Positions 54,301 to 63,679 of a stretch of DNA of 64,000 bases are shown here, in pieces. A program made the translations under genes and the position numbers. Origin of the DNA: Pachyseris speciosa (taxonomy: Eukaryota > Cnidaria > Anthozoa > Scleractinia > Pachyseridae); NCBI GenBank assembly GCA_016490735.1, contig JAEMWC010000013.1, positions 1 through 64,000 of the forward strand, written 5' to 3'. Position 1 is the first letter of the stretch. Each line of letters starts with the position of its first letter. The notes below the pieces were generated by a model that was not told where the DNA came from, ran no database searches, and worked only from the letters and a program-made list of their open reading frames with translations.

Positions 54301-54527
54301 CCGAACGCTTGTTAATGTAAATAGCAGTTGAACAAAAAATTAAAGGTATAATTAGAAAGATTACTCTTACCTAGACACATGCGGGTCCCGAAACCAAAAG
54401 GCTGATTAGCAAAGCCGTGTATTTCGTCTCTGTTTTCTCTCATCCATCGCTCAGGCTTAAACTCCAAAGGATCCTTAAAGTATTTCTCGGAGCGTGCCAT
54501 ACAATACTCTTCAAAGAAAATGTAGGT
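51321..54527 (-). CDS. Cytochrome P450 D, 3' part (three exons)
   Basis: Minus-strand exons: 54527-54371 (TYIFFEEYCMARSEKYF...KPERWM, haem loop FGFGTRMCLG), 53762-53719 (GRRVAELEMYLFICK), 51431-51321 (LLQRFRLEYQHEPLEPLQRT... stop). Exon lengths 157, 44 and 111 equal those of P450 A. K-helix and earlier exons would lie on the far side of Polinton 2, which is inserted in the intron just upstream, and are outside the window. Intact in what is visible. The last intron is longer (2.3 kb) than in A and contains two MITE/foldback insertions. Confidence 0.87.
52029..52157. repeat. Near-perfect 129-bp palindrome (foldback MITE)
   Basis: Arms of about 58 bp starting GGGGCCGGTTCCTGAAAGG and ending CCTTTCAGGAATCGGCCCT, with a short spacer. 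Confidence 0.85.
52391..52772. mobile_element. MITE related to the 27168-27542 family
   Basis: Ends GGGAGCTTTAGCAGCTACGACGG and CCGTCCTCGTTGCTAAAGCACCC are a diverged version of the GGGAGCTTAAGCAACGACGA family. No coding. Confidence 0.65.
52776..53718. other. P450-D intron, no gene seen
   Basis: Nothing coding recognised. Confidence 0.35.
53920..54230 (+). repeat. (GGAA)n-rich microsatellite in P450-D intron
   Basis: Inverted counterpart of the (TTCC)n tract at 18540-19230, in the homologous intron. A pure (GGAA)n core lies at about 54048-54117. Confidence 0.9.
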
Positions 54528-55364
54528 CTGGAAGAAGAATTTCTTAGTGAGTTAGAAGTATCCATTCCATCAACAGCCAAAGTCTCTTCTTGTAGACAAA
54601 TGTTCGTGAAAAACTAAATGAACGATCCTCGCAGTTACTATGATGAGGTATCTACATTGCCACTATCAAGAATTGGTGGGGCAAGTTGTCTTGTCCTTTT
54701 GCACCGTAGTCCCATTATACTCGAAAGAAGGCGAACAGGCCTCTTTCTCTAGGCACAGAAATTCAGAAAATGTCCAATCAAAAGGATAAAAATGGTCGTA
54801 TCATGGGCACAGTTTGGAAAGCAAAGCTCAGTTTCGATTTCTTCCCCACTAAAAGAAGTCAAATGGAAGGAATCTCATTGCTGTTGTAGCTATGGACTTT
54901 ACAACCATCACAGTAAACAAAACGATTTGTGAAACGAGGAGGGGTGCATGTTAATTGGAGTGATGGCGCTGGTTTGTTATTTACCGCAGTGATGTCTGAA
55001 AATGTGTAACATTTACGGCCCTTATTGGCACCAAACAAAAGAACAACATTGTAAGTAGTTTGAATCCAAAAGTCAGATCACGTTATGGTGAATTGCAATT
55101 ATCCGTAGGCGCGTTTAAGGGTCGAGATATCGATTTTTCCTAATTCCTGCACGGCTTTCCCTTACGTGGTCGTATACCATCAGTCTAAAAAGTCGTATAA
55201 GGGTAATGTGAGAACTTCAATTAAGGGTCGGAGATCAGTACATGTCGGGGTATGTCAAATATGCCAAGACAAATATGTCAGGACCGTAAACATCTCTGTC
55301 AGAGTTCAGGATACACACGTATACAGAACAACGGTACATACGCAGTCCCTATACAGACACCTTA
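54528..55364. other. P450-D intron up to Polinton 2
   Basis: Intronic DNA; 55180-55362 is the conserved P450 intron segment (copies at 17525-17715 and near 27550). It ends ACCTTA immediately before the Polinton terminus, the likely 6-bp target site. Confidence 0.6.
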
Positions 55365-55412
55365 AGTAGTATAGTAGTTGGGTGAGCTAGCGCACCTCAC
55401 TACTATAGTACT
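55365..55412. repeat. Terminal palindrome (left end of element 2)
   Basis: AGTAGTATAGTAGTTGGGTGAGCT and AGCGCACCTCACTACTATAGTACT form an imperfect 24-bp inverted repeat. The first ten bases equal the start of the element 1 terminal palindrome arm; the interior differs. Confidence 0.75.
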
Positions 55413-55419
55413 CAAATTC

Positions 55420-55656
55420 AATTGAATACTATATATTTTTAAATTCAATTGAAAACAAAATGTTTCAAAAAAATTTCAAATTTTATATAAAACTATATAT
55501 TTCAAAAAATTTCAAATTTTATATAAAACTATAGTATTTTTAATTTTACTGAATATTTCAATAAGCAATTCAACCCCTATGCGTGACATTCTCGGAAAAA
55601 TCACCAAGCGTGACATTCTCGGAAAAACAGGGAAACCCCCTGTTAAATGAGTCATC
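55420..55656. repeat. Subterminal repeats of element 2
   Basis: A/T-rich repeats with CAAATTTTATATAAAACTATA (about 55476-55535), two GCGTGACATTCTCGGAAA units (55581-55598 and 55608-55625, 27-nt pitch) and TGAGTCA at 55648-55654. The last two are the inverted counterpart of 16006-16065. Confidence 0.7.
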
Positions 55657-55760
55657 GCTAATTGTTTCAGATCATGCGTATTTCCCAATTAACATTTTCA
55701 ATATCATTTTAAACGCACTTTCAAATTTTATTTTCTATTTTTACAATATAGATGAAGACA

Positions 55761-55787
55761 CTTAAAGAAATAACACTATATAATAAT
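55761..55787 (+). promoter_or_regulatory. Polymerase gene promoter
   Basis: CTTAAAGAAATAACACTATATAATAATATG; shares TTAAAGAAATA and CTATA...AATAATATG with the element 1 polymerase upstream sequence. No TCTAA. Confidence 0.5.
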
Positions 55788-58700
55788 ATGGGAAAAATTG
55801 TAGGATCCCGGGCCCTTGGAAAAGGTCAAAGCCAAAATGACTTAAAGACAAATGGCTTATATAAATTGTACAGAATGAAAAATATGAAAATGTCTCAGAC
55901 CCTTGGAAAAGGTCTATTGAAAAATAATCTGGTTAATAGCCAAAATGAATTCCCTTGCCAGACGGTTCGGAATTCAAACGCACATTCAAAAAATTTAATA
56001 TATACTAATAATAATAAGATGGAAAATCGAAACAGTTTATTCAAGAAGTTATTAGCAAACTTAAGCCAAATGAATGTTAATGAGATGAAGCAATTAGTGA
56101 GTCTCGCTGATGACATAAAAAAACAGAAGCCAATTCCAGCTCCGAGAATGAAAAAACAAATTGAGAAGCCAATTCCGGCACCTCGCAGTGTAAAACAAAT
56201 GGTAAAAGATTATGAAGATAATATTATTCTACCTCCAATAGAATTTAGGGATAAATTAGTTCCTAAACCAAGAACTAAAAAGGTGGTTCAAAAACCAGTT
56301 GCGCAACCTAGAACCAAAAAAGCGGAAAAAGACAAAGCTCTGAAAGGTTATACCAAATCATTTGAAATTGGCATTAAGAATTACAAAGATCCTCTTATAC
56401 AACTACAAAGGACGAGAATAGCCGCTGCACGCCATTTAGCAAACGTACTTAAAACTATGAAAGGATTGAAATTTATTGAATTGAAATTTATTGAAACACT
56501 AAAGATAACATTCTCCAAAATAGTAGATGATGAACTGATAGATGCTACTTCCTATTTTAACAGTCCAGCTCAAACAATAATAAATGATCTTGATATTACT
56601 AATTCACTAGAATTATCAAAACAAAATATATTAAATAGGATTGCAATTTGGATTTCTGAAGGCAGCGGTTGGACAGTTAAATCAGTTGACAATCATTATC
56701 TCAATGTTGTGATATATCAGCCAATGAAAGGCTCTTCATATATTAAACTACCTCAAGAACTTAGAAATAGAATGAAGGGATTGATTAACATAAAGAATAA
56801 TGACAATGAATGCTTTAGATGGTGCCATATCAGACAATTAAATTCACAAGCCAAAGACCCTCAGAGAATTAAAAAATCTGATAAGCAATATATTAATATG
56901 TTAGATTATTCTGGAATTGAATTTCCAGTTGCAGTCAAACAATACAATAAAATTGAAAAGCAAAATATGATTAATATTAATGTATTTGGTTATGAAAACA
57001 AACAACCATATCCAATTTATGTTTCAAAAGAAAAGTATGAAGACTGTTTGAATCTTCTATTGATTACAGAAAATGAAAACAAACACTACGTTTTAATCAA
57101 AGATTTCAACAGATTCATGCGCAATATAACGAAGCACAATGAAAGAAACACTTTTGTATGCATTGTTTGCAGTGTTTTAGCTCTGAAAGGGTTTTAACAG
57201 ATCATAAAGAAAACTGCATACAGATTAATGGAACTCAGGCAATTAAAATGCCAGCAGAAGGTAATAACATATTAAAATTCAATAACTTTCACAAACAGCT
57301 GCCAGTACCATTTGTAATCTATGCTGATTTTGAAGCTATTACAGAAAAAGTGTCTGGTTGCCAGCCTAATAATGATAAATCATACACTGAAGCTTATCAA
57401 AAACACACAGATTGTGGTTATGGATACAAAGTTGTTTGTTGTTATGATGATAAATACACCAAATCACTGAAAAAATATCGAGGAGAAAAAGCTGTGTATA
57501 ATTTTATGGAAGCTATGTTGGAGGAAGTTAAAGATTGTTAAAATGTTATAAAAAAGGAGTTTAACAAACCATTAAAAATGACAATGGATGATGAAAAGGA
57601 ATTTCAAAAAGCTGACAGATGTCATATATGTGATAAAAAGTACACTGATACTGATGTTAGAGTCAGAGATCACTGTCATATAACTGGAAAATACAGAGGA
57701 TCAGCTCACCAAGATTGTAATCTAAACTTTAAAATAACTGATAAAATTCCTGTTATATTCCACAATCTAAGAGGTTATGACAGTCATTTCATAATGCAAG
57801 AAATTGGTGAAATAGTAAAAAATCACACATATACAAATAAGAAAGGTGAAAAATGCCAAATGAACATCAATGCAATCCCCAATAATATGGAGAAATATAT
57901 GGCTTTCATGCTTGGTAATCATCTAACCTTCATTGATAGTTTTCAATTCATGAGTTGAAGTCTTGAAAAATTAGTGAGCAATCTTCCAAAAGAATCATTA
58001 AAATATACCTCTCAAATATTTAAAGGTAAGAAGCTTGATTTAATGTCACAAACGGGAGTCTACCCCTATGACTACATGGATTCATTTGAAAAATTCAATG
58101 AAAAGCTACCATTAAAAGAAGTGTTTTACAGCATATTGAATAATGAACATATTTCAGACGAGGATTATAAACAAGCTCAAAACGTGTGGGATACATTCAA
58201 ATTAAAAAACATGGGGGAGTATCATGATTTGTACCTTAAATCGGATATATTACTGTTGGCTGATGTATTCGAAAACTTTCGAAAGACCTGTCTGCAATAC
58301 TATAAACTTGATCCCTGTCATTATTTCACATCTCCAGGGCTTTCGTGGGATGCTATGTTAAAAATGACTGATATAAAATTAGAGCTTATGGTTGATATTG
58401 ATATGTTTCAATTCATCGAAAAGGGTATGCGTGGAGGAATCAGCTATATAGCCAATCGATACGGAAAAGCCAACAATAAGTATATGAAAAATTATAATGA
58501 ACAGGATCCATCAAAGTATATCATGTATCTGGATGCTAATAATTTATACGGTTGGGCGATGAGTCAATATTTACCAACCGGCGGTTTCAAATGGATGACA
58601 GAAAAACAGATTAATAAGTTAGACCTTGCTAAATACAAAGAAGATTCTAAAAAGGGATTGATACTCGAAGTTGATCTTGAATATAATAAAGAATTACATG

Positions 58701-59797
58701 ATATTCATAATGATTATCCACTTGGACCTGAAAAGATAAAAGTATCAAATGAGATACTTTCTGATTACTGCAGGAAAATAGCTGATAAATATAATATATC
58801 AACTGGCTTAGTTCATAAGCTCATTCCAACTTCGAAAAATAAGGAGAAGTATGTTCTTCATTACAGAAACGTTCAACTGTATATAAACCTAGGGTTGAAA
58901 GTTACAAATGTTCATCGAGTACTTGAATTCAATCAGTCTCCTTGGTTGAAACAATACATCGATTTCAATACAGTAAAAAGAACCAATGCTAAAAACGCAT
59001 TTGAAAAAGATTTCTTCAAGCTGATGAATAACTCAGTTTTTGGTAAGACAATGGAGAATCTGCGGAAGAGAGTTGATGTTAGATTAGTAACCGATGAAAA
59101 AAAGTTGCTTAAAATGACATCAACACCAACATTTATCCAGAGTAAGATCTTCAATGAAAATCTTGTAGCTGTACATAAGATCAAAGAAACACTTTTTCTC
59201 AACAGGCCGGCTTATGTGGGAATGTGTATTCTTGATTTAAGCAAAACTCTGATGTATGATTTTCACTACAACTACATTAAAAATAAATACGGAGACAAAG
59301 CTAAATTATTATTCACAGACACTGACAGCCTGACTTATGAGATTGAAGCTGATGATGTTTATCAAGATTTCTGGAAAGACAGAAGCATGTTTGACAACAG
59401 TGATTATCCTGAAAACAATCAATTTTTCGATAAATCAAACAAAAAAGTGATCGGAAAATTTAAGGATGAAGCTGCTGGAATTCCTATTTGCGAGTTCATT
59501 GGACTAAGATCCAAGATGTACAGTTATATTAAAGATGATACAAAAGGCGGAAAAACAGAAAAAGGAATTTAAAAAAAAATTATTAAAAACGATATCAAAC
59601 ACGAGGATTACAAAAATGTTCTATTTGATAATAAACAAATTATGCACACCATGAAAACCATAAGAAGTCAAAATCATCGGTTGCGGAGTTATGAAATCAA
59701 TAAAGTTTCACTAAGTTGCTTTGATGACAAAAGATACATTTTAAAAAATGGCATAGAAAGTTTAGTTTATGGACATTATAATAGCCAGGAACAATAA
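55788..59797 (+). pseudogene. pPolB of element 2 (one frameshift, three stops)
   Basis: Same domain order as in element 1: PAPR-type repeats, finger, ExoI YADFEAIT, endonuclease VII-like CHICDKKY...DHCHITGKY, ExoII HNLRGYDSHF, ExoIII YLKSDILLLADVF, the segment CHYFTSPGLSWDAM (missing in element 1), motif A YLDANNLYGW, motif B MNNSVFGKTMEN, motif C FTDTDSLTYE. The start is chosen at 55788 by alignment with element 1; ATG 55752 is also in frame. Breaks: A-run 57146-57148, TAA 57539-57541, TGA 57956-57958, TAA 59570-59572. Stop at 59795-59797. Confidence 0.93.
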
Positions 59798-59811
59798 AAT
59801 ACTCTTGGCTA
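59782..59811. terminator. TAGCCA...TGGCTA hairpin between convergent genes
   Basis: TAGCCAGGAA...TTGGCTA overlaps the polymerase stop and lies between converging polymerase and BRO-N genes. Similar to the hairpin at 11027-11053. Confidence 0.35.
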
Positions 59812-59874
59812 AAATTAGCAAAAACAGTATTATATAAAAATACTAACCTCTTATTATATATAGGTTAGATAAAG

Positions 59875-60700
59875 TTAGTTTTTCCCTCTACGTGATAAAT
59901 ATGATTTGCTTTCTTCCATATGTTTGGTTATTTCGTAAATTAAATCTTCAAAACAATTGCTCATGATGTATTTACACTTATTTTTTTTCATATAACTGCT
60001 TCATATTTGTTTGTTTATCCGACACTTGGTAGACACCTGTTGGATTTTTGAATTCTAAACATAAAGCATTGTATTTTCTAGTTGGATTCATTAACATCAA
60101 ATCACATTGTCCGGACATGTATCCTTTGTTGTAACTTTTAATTCTCATATCAGAGCTTATTTGATTTTCACCAAGACCAGCAATCATTAAAGCATCTTCA
60201 TATTTTTTTCTGATGAATGATAAGTGTGCAAATCATTTTCATTTTCAATCAATAGCATATTATTGTTCCTATCATTGAACCGTTTGTAATATCCTTGTTT
60301 TCTGATTGATGGTAATACTTTTGATGTAACCCAATGTTTAAAATTTTCAGCTTCTTGTTTTTTGGATGATAATAAAAGTGAATAAAATCCTGATTCGTTT
60401 ATAAAAAAAACATTTGAAAGTTTTTTCAACCTGAGGGACCGTTTTGTTACCTCGTAAATCAGTGGCCTCAGCACGAGGTAACGTTTTGTTACCCCGTGAA
60501 TTTGTGATTATTTTGAGGTCTCTCAAGATTTTATCATCAGATGCAACATGATCTTTAATTGCTTTTTGCGGATTTTTATATTTTAGAATGGTAGCAATAT
60601 CTCTACCTCTAAACCATATATCATTTTTATCATCAAGATAACAATCTAATGATACATCGAATTCTTTATTATTATAGGAATATTTTTGCATACACATCAT
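59875..60700 (-). pseudogene. BRO-N domain fused to VRR-NUC-like nuclease (frame-broken)
   Basis: Begins MMCMQKYSYNNKEFDV. The BRO-N half has DIWFRGRDIATILKYKNPQKAI and NVFFINESGFYSLLLSSK...WVTSKVLPSIRKQGYY. The C-terminal half has MSGQCDLMLMN...LCLEFKNPTGVYQVSDKQ, that is D-x(n)-E-x-K with a following Gln, as in VRR-NUC/PD-(D/E)XK enzymes. The frame changes near a T-run at about 60420, at 60213-60219 and near 59990. Stop at 59875-59877. BRO-N proteins bind DNA; a nuclease fusion could be a replication or anti-host enzyme. Absent from the visible part of element 1. Confidence 0.75.
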
Positions 60701-60722
60701 ATATTATATATAAGTTAGATTA
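60701..60722 (-). promoter_or_regulatory. TCTAA-type promoter for BRO-N gene
   Basis: Minus strand ATCTAACTTATATATAATATATGATG; TTAGA 60715-60719 on +. It lies in the 26 bp between this gene and the upstream integrase stop. Confidence 0.5.
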
Positions 60723-60726
60723 TTTT

Positions 60727-61692
60727 TCACATATCTTTTAAATCCCTAAATGGTATCCAACTATTGAAATCATCACTATATCCCTTCCACTTTACTAAAG
60801 CTTGTTTCTTCTTGTAATCCCTCCGAATGACTTTATCAATGCGGAAAACATTTTGTTTGGCTTTTAATAATTCGGGTTCATAAAAACTCCCTTCAATATC
60901 TTCACCTCTGAGATCTTTTATTTTGTATGTTATTGGATTAGTGTATTGGATCTTATCTATTACAAATAATTCTTTGGTCCAGTTTGGTGTATAACCTTTC
61001 TCAAAAGTTTTTCTTTTGTATTTACTAATTCGAACCTTATCACCTACTTTAAATTTCGGTTTAGGTTGTAATGTTTCCATTTCACCGTATAAATTAAAAT
61101 ACACCATTCCTTCATTCTTTTTCTTCGAAGCCTCTGTGGGTGTCATCTTTGTGCTTGAATGTTTTGTATTGTTGTACTGTTTTAATATTTTAGGTAATAT
61201 GTCTATGTACTGTGTGTTGCCTTGGACAGTGAACTGCTTCCACATTTTGGATTTGATTGTTGTTTGGATTTGATCTTTCAACCACAGAGGACTTTTCTTC
61301 ATTTTCAGTGGAGTAAATATGTATCCCATTTTTCTCTAGCAAGTCCTTCAAGTGTTTGTTGTAAACTCTTTACCTTTATCAACCCATAGATATTGTGGTT
61401 TTCTATCTCTGAATATTATTTGAAATGCTTCAGTTACAGTTTCACCCTTTTTATCCTTCAGAGGAACAATCCAACCATATTTACGGAAAACATCGATAAC
61501 CATTAGAAGATATTTGTAACCTTTATTCCATTTGCTGAATTTTTGCATTTCAACAAGATCAGCAGCCCATATTTCATCAATTTTAGTTACAATCATGCGC
61601 CGCTGAGTAAAGTTGCGTTTTATGGTTTTATGCAATTCATCTGCTAATTTTTCTTGCCAGTTTTCTTCACTCAACGGCTTTTTCCGTTTTTT
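60727..61692 (-). pseudogene. DDE integrase with chromodomain (broken)
   Basis: Same enzyme as in element 1: Asp in IWAADLVEM, Asp in YLWVDKGKEF. The region of the catalytic Glu is damaged: a lost T near 61366 shifts the frame, and the residues following the Glu are rearranged (about 61270-61290). The C-terminal part from TIKSKMWKQF to the chromodomain ALVKWKGYSDDFNSW is open to the stop at 60727-60729. No ATG before the N-terminal SEENWQEKLADELH; it starts in the -1 frame of PLA2 at the A_AAA_AAC site. Confidence 0.9.
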
Positions 61693-62575
61693 GGAACACC
61701 GAGACCTAATTTCTGTTTTGTATTAATCAAGAATCTAGCTGTTTGGCCCCATTTTGGCATCTCACCATATGGTATTTGGTCAAGTGATTTAACCATAGTT
61801 CTATCACAATCTCCTTTATTTTTTCCCATATAACATATATCGTGTTATGCTGCTATTTCATCCACCTTATTGTAAGGTTGGACATGCCATTTTGTGACTT
61901 CACCTGTGTTTTTATCATATTCTAATTGTTTTTCTAAAGGATTATAAGGCCCCATGTATTTATAATTCCCAGGAGTCCAACCTGATTTTGGCTTTGGTAA
62001 TTTTCCAATAGCCTTATGAATATCAATAGCACCACCATAATAATTTTTAGTAGTATTTTTTGCTACGTCAATTATTCCATGGTGTCCTTGAATTGCTTTC
62101 CCAAATGCTTTCATAAATTTAGGATCTGTGAAAGGCTTCGGAATGAGAACTCCTTGAGATATAAATCTTGGATCAAATAAATCTGCTAAAGAGCCTCCGG
62201 TCGTTGAATGAAATTTTTTCGCCCATTTTTGAATATCTTCGGGTTTGGCGTACATTATATCTCCAATAATATTTCCACCCATTTTATCCAAATCGGGTCT
62301 ATCTGTTTTATAACGAATGTTACGACGCACTTTGGTTGAAAGTTGATTTAAAGCCTCTGATCCAACTTTTTGTAAAATGGGAGATGCTTTTTTTATTCTG
62401 TTATCAATCGCACGTTGCTGAAGTTGTAGATTTCTCATTGCTTCAGAAGCATAATATCTTCCCATTTCAACACCTTTCTTCGCTAAAAAAGGGACTCCAT
62501 GCTCCAAGAATCCTGTAAGTGCCATATCTGCGGCTGAATCTAGTATGCCCGCCCCTTCAGACGGGCTAATTAGTT
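61671..62575 (-). pseudogene. PLA2-domain protein (stop at active site)
   Basis: The frame opens in -1 from the T_TTA_AAC site: SPSEGAGI, an Ala-rich helix, a Gly/Asp segment absent from element 1 (about 62050-62330, MGGNIIGDIMYAKPEDIQKW...), YKYMGPYNPLEKQ, then DEIAA. TAA (61845-61847) stands where Tyr precedes the catalytic His in element 1; HDICY...GDCDR continues in the same frame. The C-terminus LGLGVPKNGKSR ends at TGA 61671-61673. An ATG at 62525 (MALTGFLEH) is a possible internal start that would bypass the frameshift. Confidence 0.78.
61686..61692 (-). promoter_or_regulatory. Candidate -1 frameshift site A_AAA_AAC (PRF2, element 2)
   Basis: Minus strand CCA AAA AAC GGA in the PLA2 frame; the PLA2 stop TGA comes four codons later. 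The -1 frame is the integrase. Same heptamer, phase and context as 9995-10001. Confidence 0.6.
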
Positions 62576-62579
62576 TAAA
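62547..62579 (-). promoter_or_regulatory. Candidate -1 frameshift signal T_TTA_AAC with stem-loop (PRF1, element 2)
   Basis: Minus strand: heptamer TTTAAAC (62579-62573), UAA (62572-62570), 6-nt spacer, stem-loop GCCCGTC-TGAAGG-GGCGGGC (62566-62547). The 24 nt AGCCCGTCTGAAGGGGCGGGCATA are identical to 9345-9368 although the surrounding coding DNA has diverged. Confidence 0.7.
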
Positions 62580-62731
62580 TTATTTCTTTTAACAAATTTA
62601 GTTTTTGTGATTCCACATTCAGCACAAGTGCATTTCAGCATAGTTCGACCATTTTTAGTCATTTCAAACCTTTCACTTCCTGGTACACATTCAGTGACTT
62701 TCTTCTGTTTGATACAATACGATTTTACCAT
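62570..62731 (-). CDS. CxCxxC zinc-ribbon-like mini-protein
   Basis: 53 residues (MVKSYCIKQKKVTECVPGSE...LKCTCAECGITKTKFV...). Intact homologue of 9187-9342. Own promoter motif. The ending AAT TTA AAC TAA places T_TTA_AAC in phase. See PRF1. Confidence 0.75.
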   Translation of the reverse strand: MVKSYCIKQKKVTECVPGSERFEMTKNGRTMLKCTCAECGITKTKFVKRNNLN

Positions 62732-62750
62732 ATATTATTATATTAGATTA
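62732..62750 (-). promoter_or_regulatory. TCTAA-type promoter motif
   Basis: Minus strand AATCTAATATAATATATG; TTAGA 62743-62747 on +. Confidence 0.55.
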
Positions 62751-62753
62751 TTT

Positions 62754-63266
62754 TTAATACTTCAAATACAAATCACCATTTCTTTCTTCAATGTCTTGTT
62801 TGGGGAATATTTTTATGTCATTATTGTAAGCTATCAATTGATTTATCTTGTTTTGAGGTATAAGAAAACCTCCTTTTTGTTTCTTTCCAAATAATTTATT
62901 AATTCCCATACTCCCAAGAGCTGAAATAGCACCTGTAGCCAATGCTGGAGCTGCTTTTGAAATTGCTGTAGTAGCATATGGCAATAATCTTGTTCCTAGT
63001 GAAAAAAGACTGCTCCACAAAGAACCACCTTCTTGTACACTTTTTCGTATTTGAGTTTTTGATATATTAATGTCTGAGCCTTTTCCTGATCTTTTTTATT
63101 TCATTAATTTATTGATCTGTCTTTTAGTTAACATGAGTTGATCAGAACCAGTTAACTCATTTTTTGTCAATCGTAATGTGACTGCATTATTTGATTTTAT
63201 AGCTCTTGCTAGTTTTTCTTTCTGACCTTGTGAAAGTTTCACTCCATGAGGATGATAAGTATTCAT
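62754..63266 (-). pseudogene. Core-type protein, shortened fusion version, one stop
   Basis: The N-terminus MNTYHPHGVKLSQGQKEKL and the hydrophobic SLWSSLFSLGTRLLPYA... FGKKQKGGFLIP match the 7014-7873 protein. The rest (KIFPKQDIEERNGDLYLKY) matches the C-terminus of the 8341-8592 protein. The part in between, including the whole protease gene of element 1, is absent. One in-frame TAA follows the residues INKLMK (about 63100). Likely an internal-deletion fusion. Confidence 0.72.
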
Positions 63267-63283
63267 ATAATATATATTTAGAT
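63267..63283 (-). promoter_or_regulatory. TCTAA-type promoter motif
   Basis: Minus strand AATCTAAATATATATTATATG; TTAGA 63278-63282 on +. Confidence 0.55.
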
Positions 63284-63299
63284 TAAATTGTATTTAAAT

Positions 63300-63659
63300 T
63301 CAATCATCTGGATAACCATCATCTTCACCAAAATCATAAACGAATTCAGTTACACCAAAATCTTCTAAAGGAATAGGACCTCTTTCAACGTTTAACCAGA
63401 TCAGATTTTTTGGTAAAAAGATTTCTGCATTTTCATTATACTTTTTGGCTTTTTCCAGAATGTAAATATGATCATGTTCCAATACAATTACATCAACATC
63501 TTCATCAATGATTTCGTCATCTTTTGTCACGAATATTTCACAATTTTTCATTTGCTCTTTAGCAAGAAAAATTGTTTCACTTGTTTTTGCTTTATATGCT
63601 TGTCCAAGCTTTTTTTTCTGACTTGATGAGAGTTCTATTTTATAAGAAATAGTAGTCAT
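63300..63659 (-). CDS. LSxxQK-module protein with acidic C-terminus
   Basis: 119 residues, intact. The N-terminus YKIELSSSQKKKLGQAYKAKTSETIFL is the shared module; the C-terminal half is acidic (DDEIIDEDVDVIV..., ending FGEDDGYPDD). No counterpart at this place in element 1 (the 6885-7013 spacer). Role unknown; probably a virion or regulatory protein. Confidence 0.65.
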   Translation of the reverse strand: MTTISYKIELSSSQKKKLGQAYKAKTSETIFLAKEQMKNCEIFVTKDDEIIDEDVDVIVLEHDHIYILEKAKKYNENAEIFLPKNLIWLNVERGPIPLEDFGVTEFVYDFGEDDGYPDD

Positions 63660-63679
63660 ATATATTAGAGTAGATAATT
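63660..63679 (-). promoter_or_regulatory. TCTAA-type promoter motif
   Basis: Minus strand ATTATCTACTCTAATATATATG: TCTA and TCTAA in tandem before ATG 63659. Confidence 0.55.
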
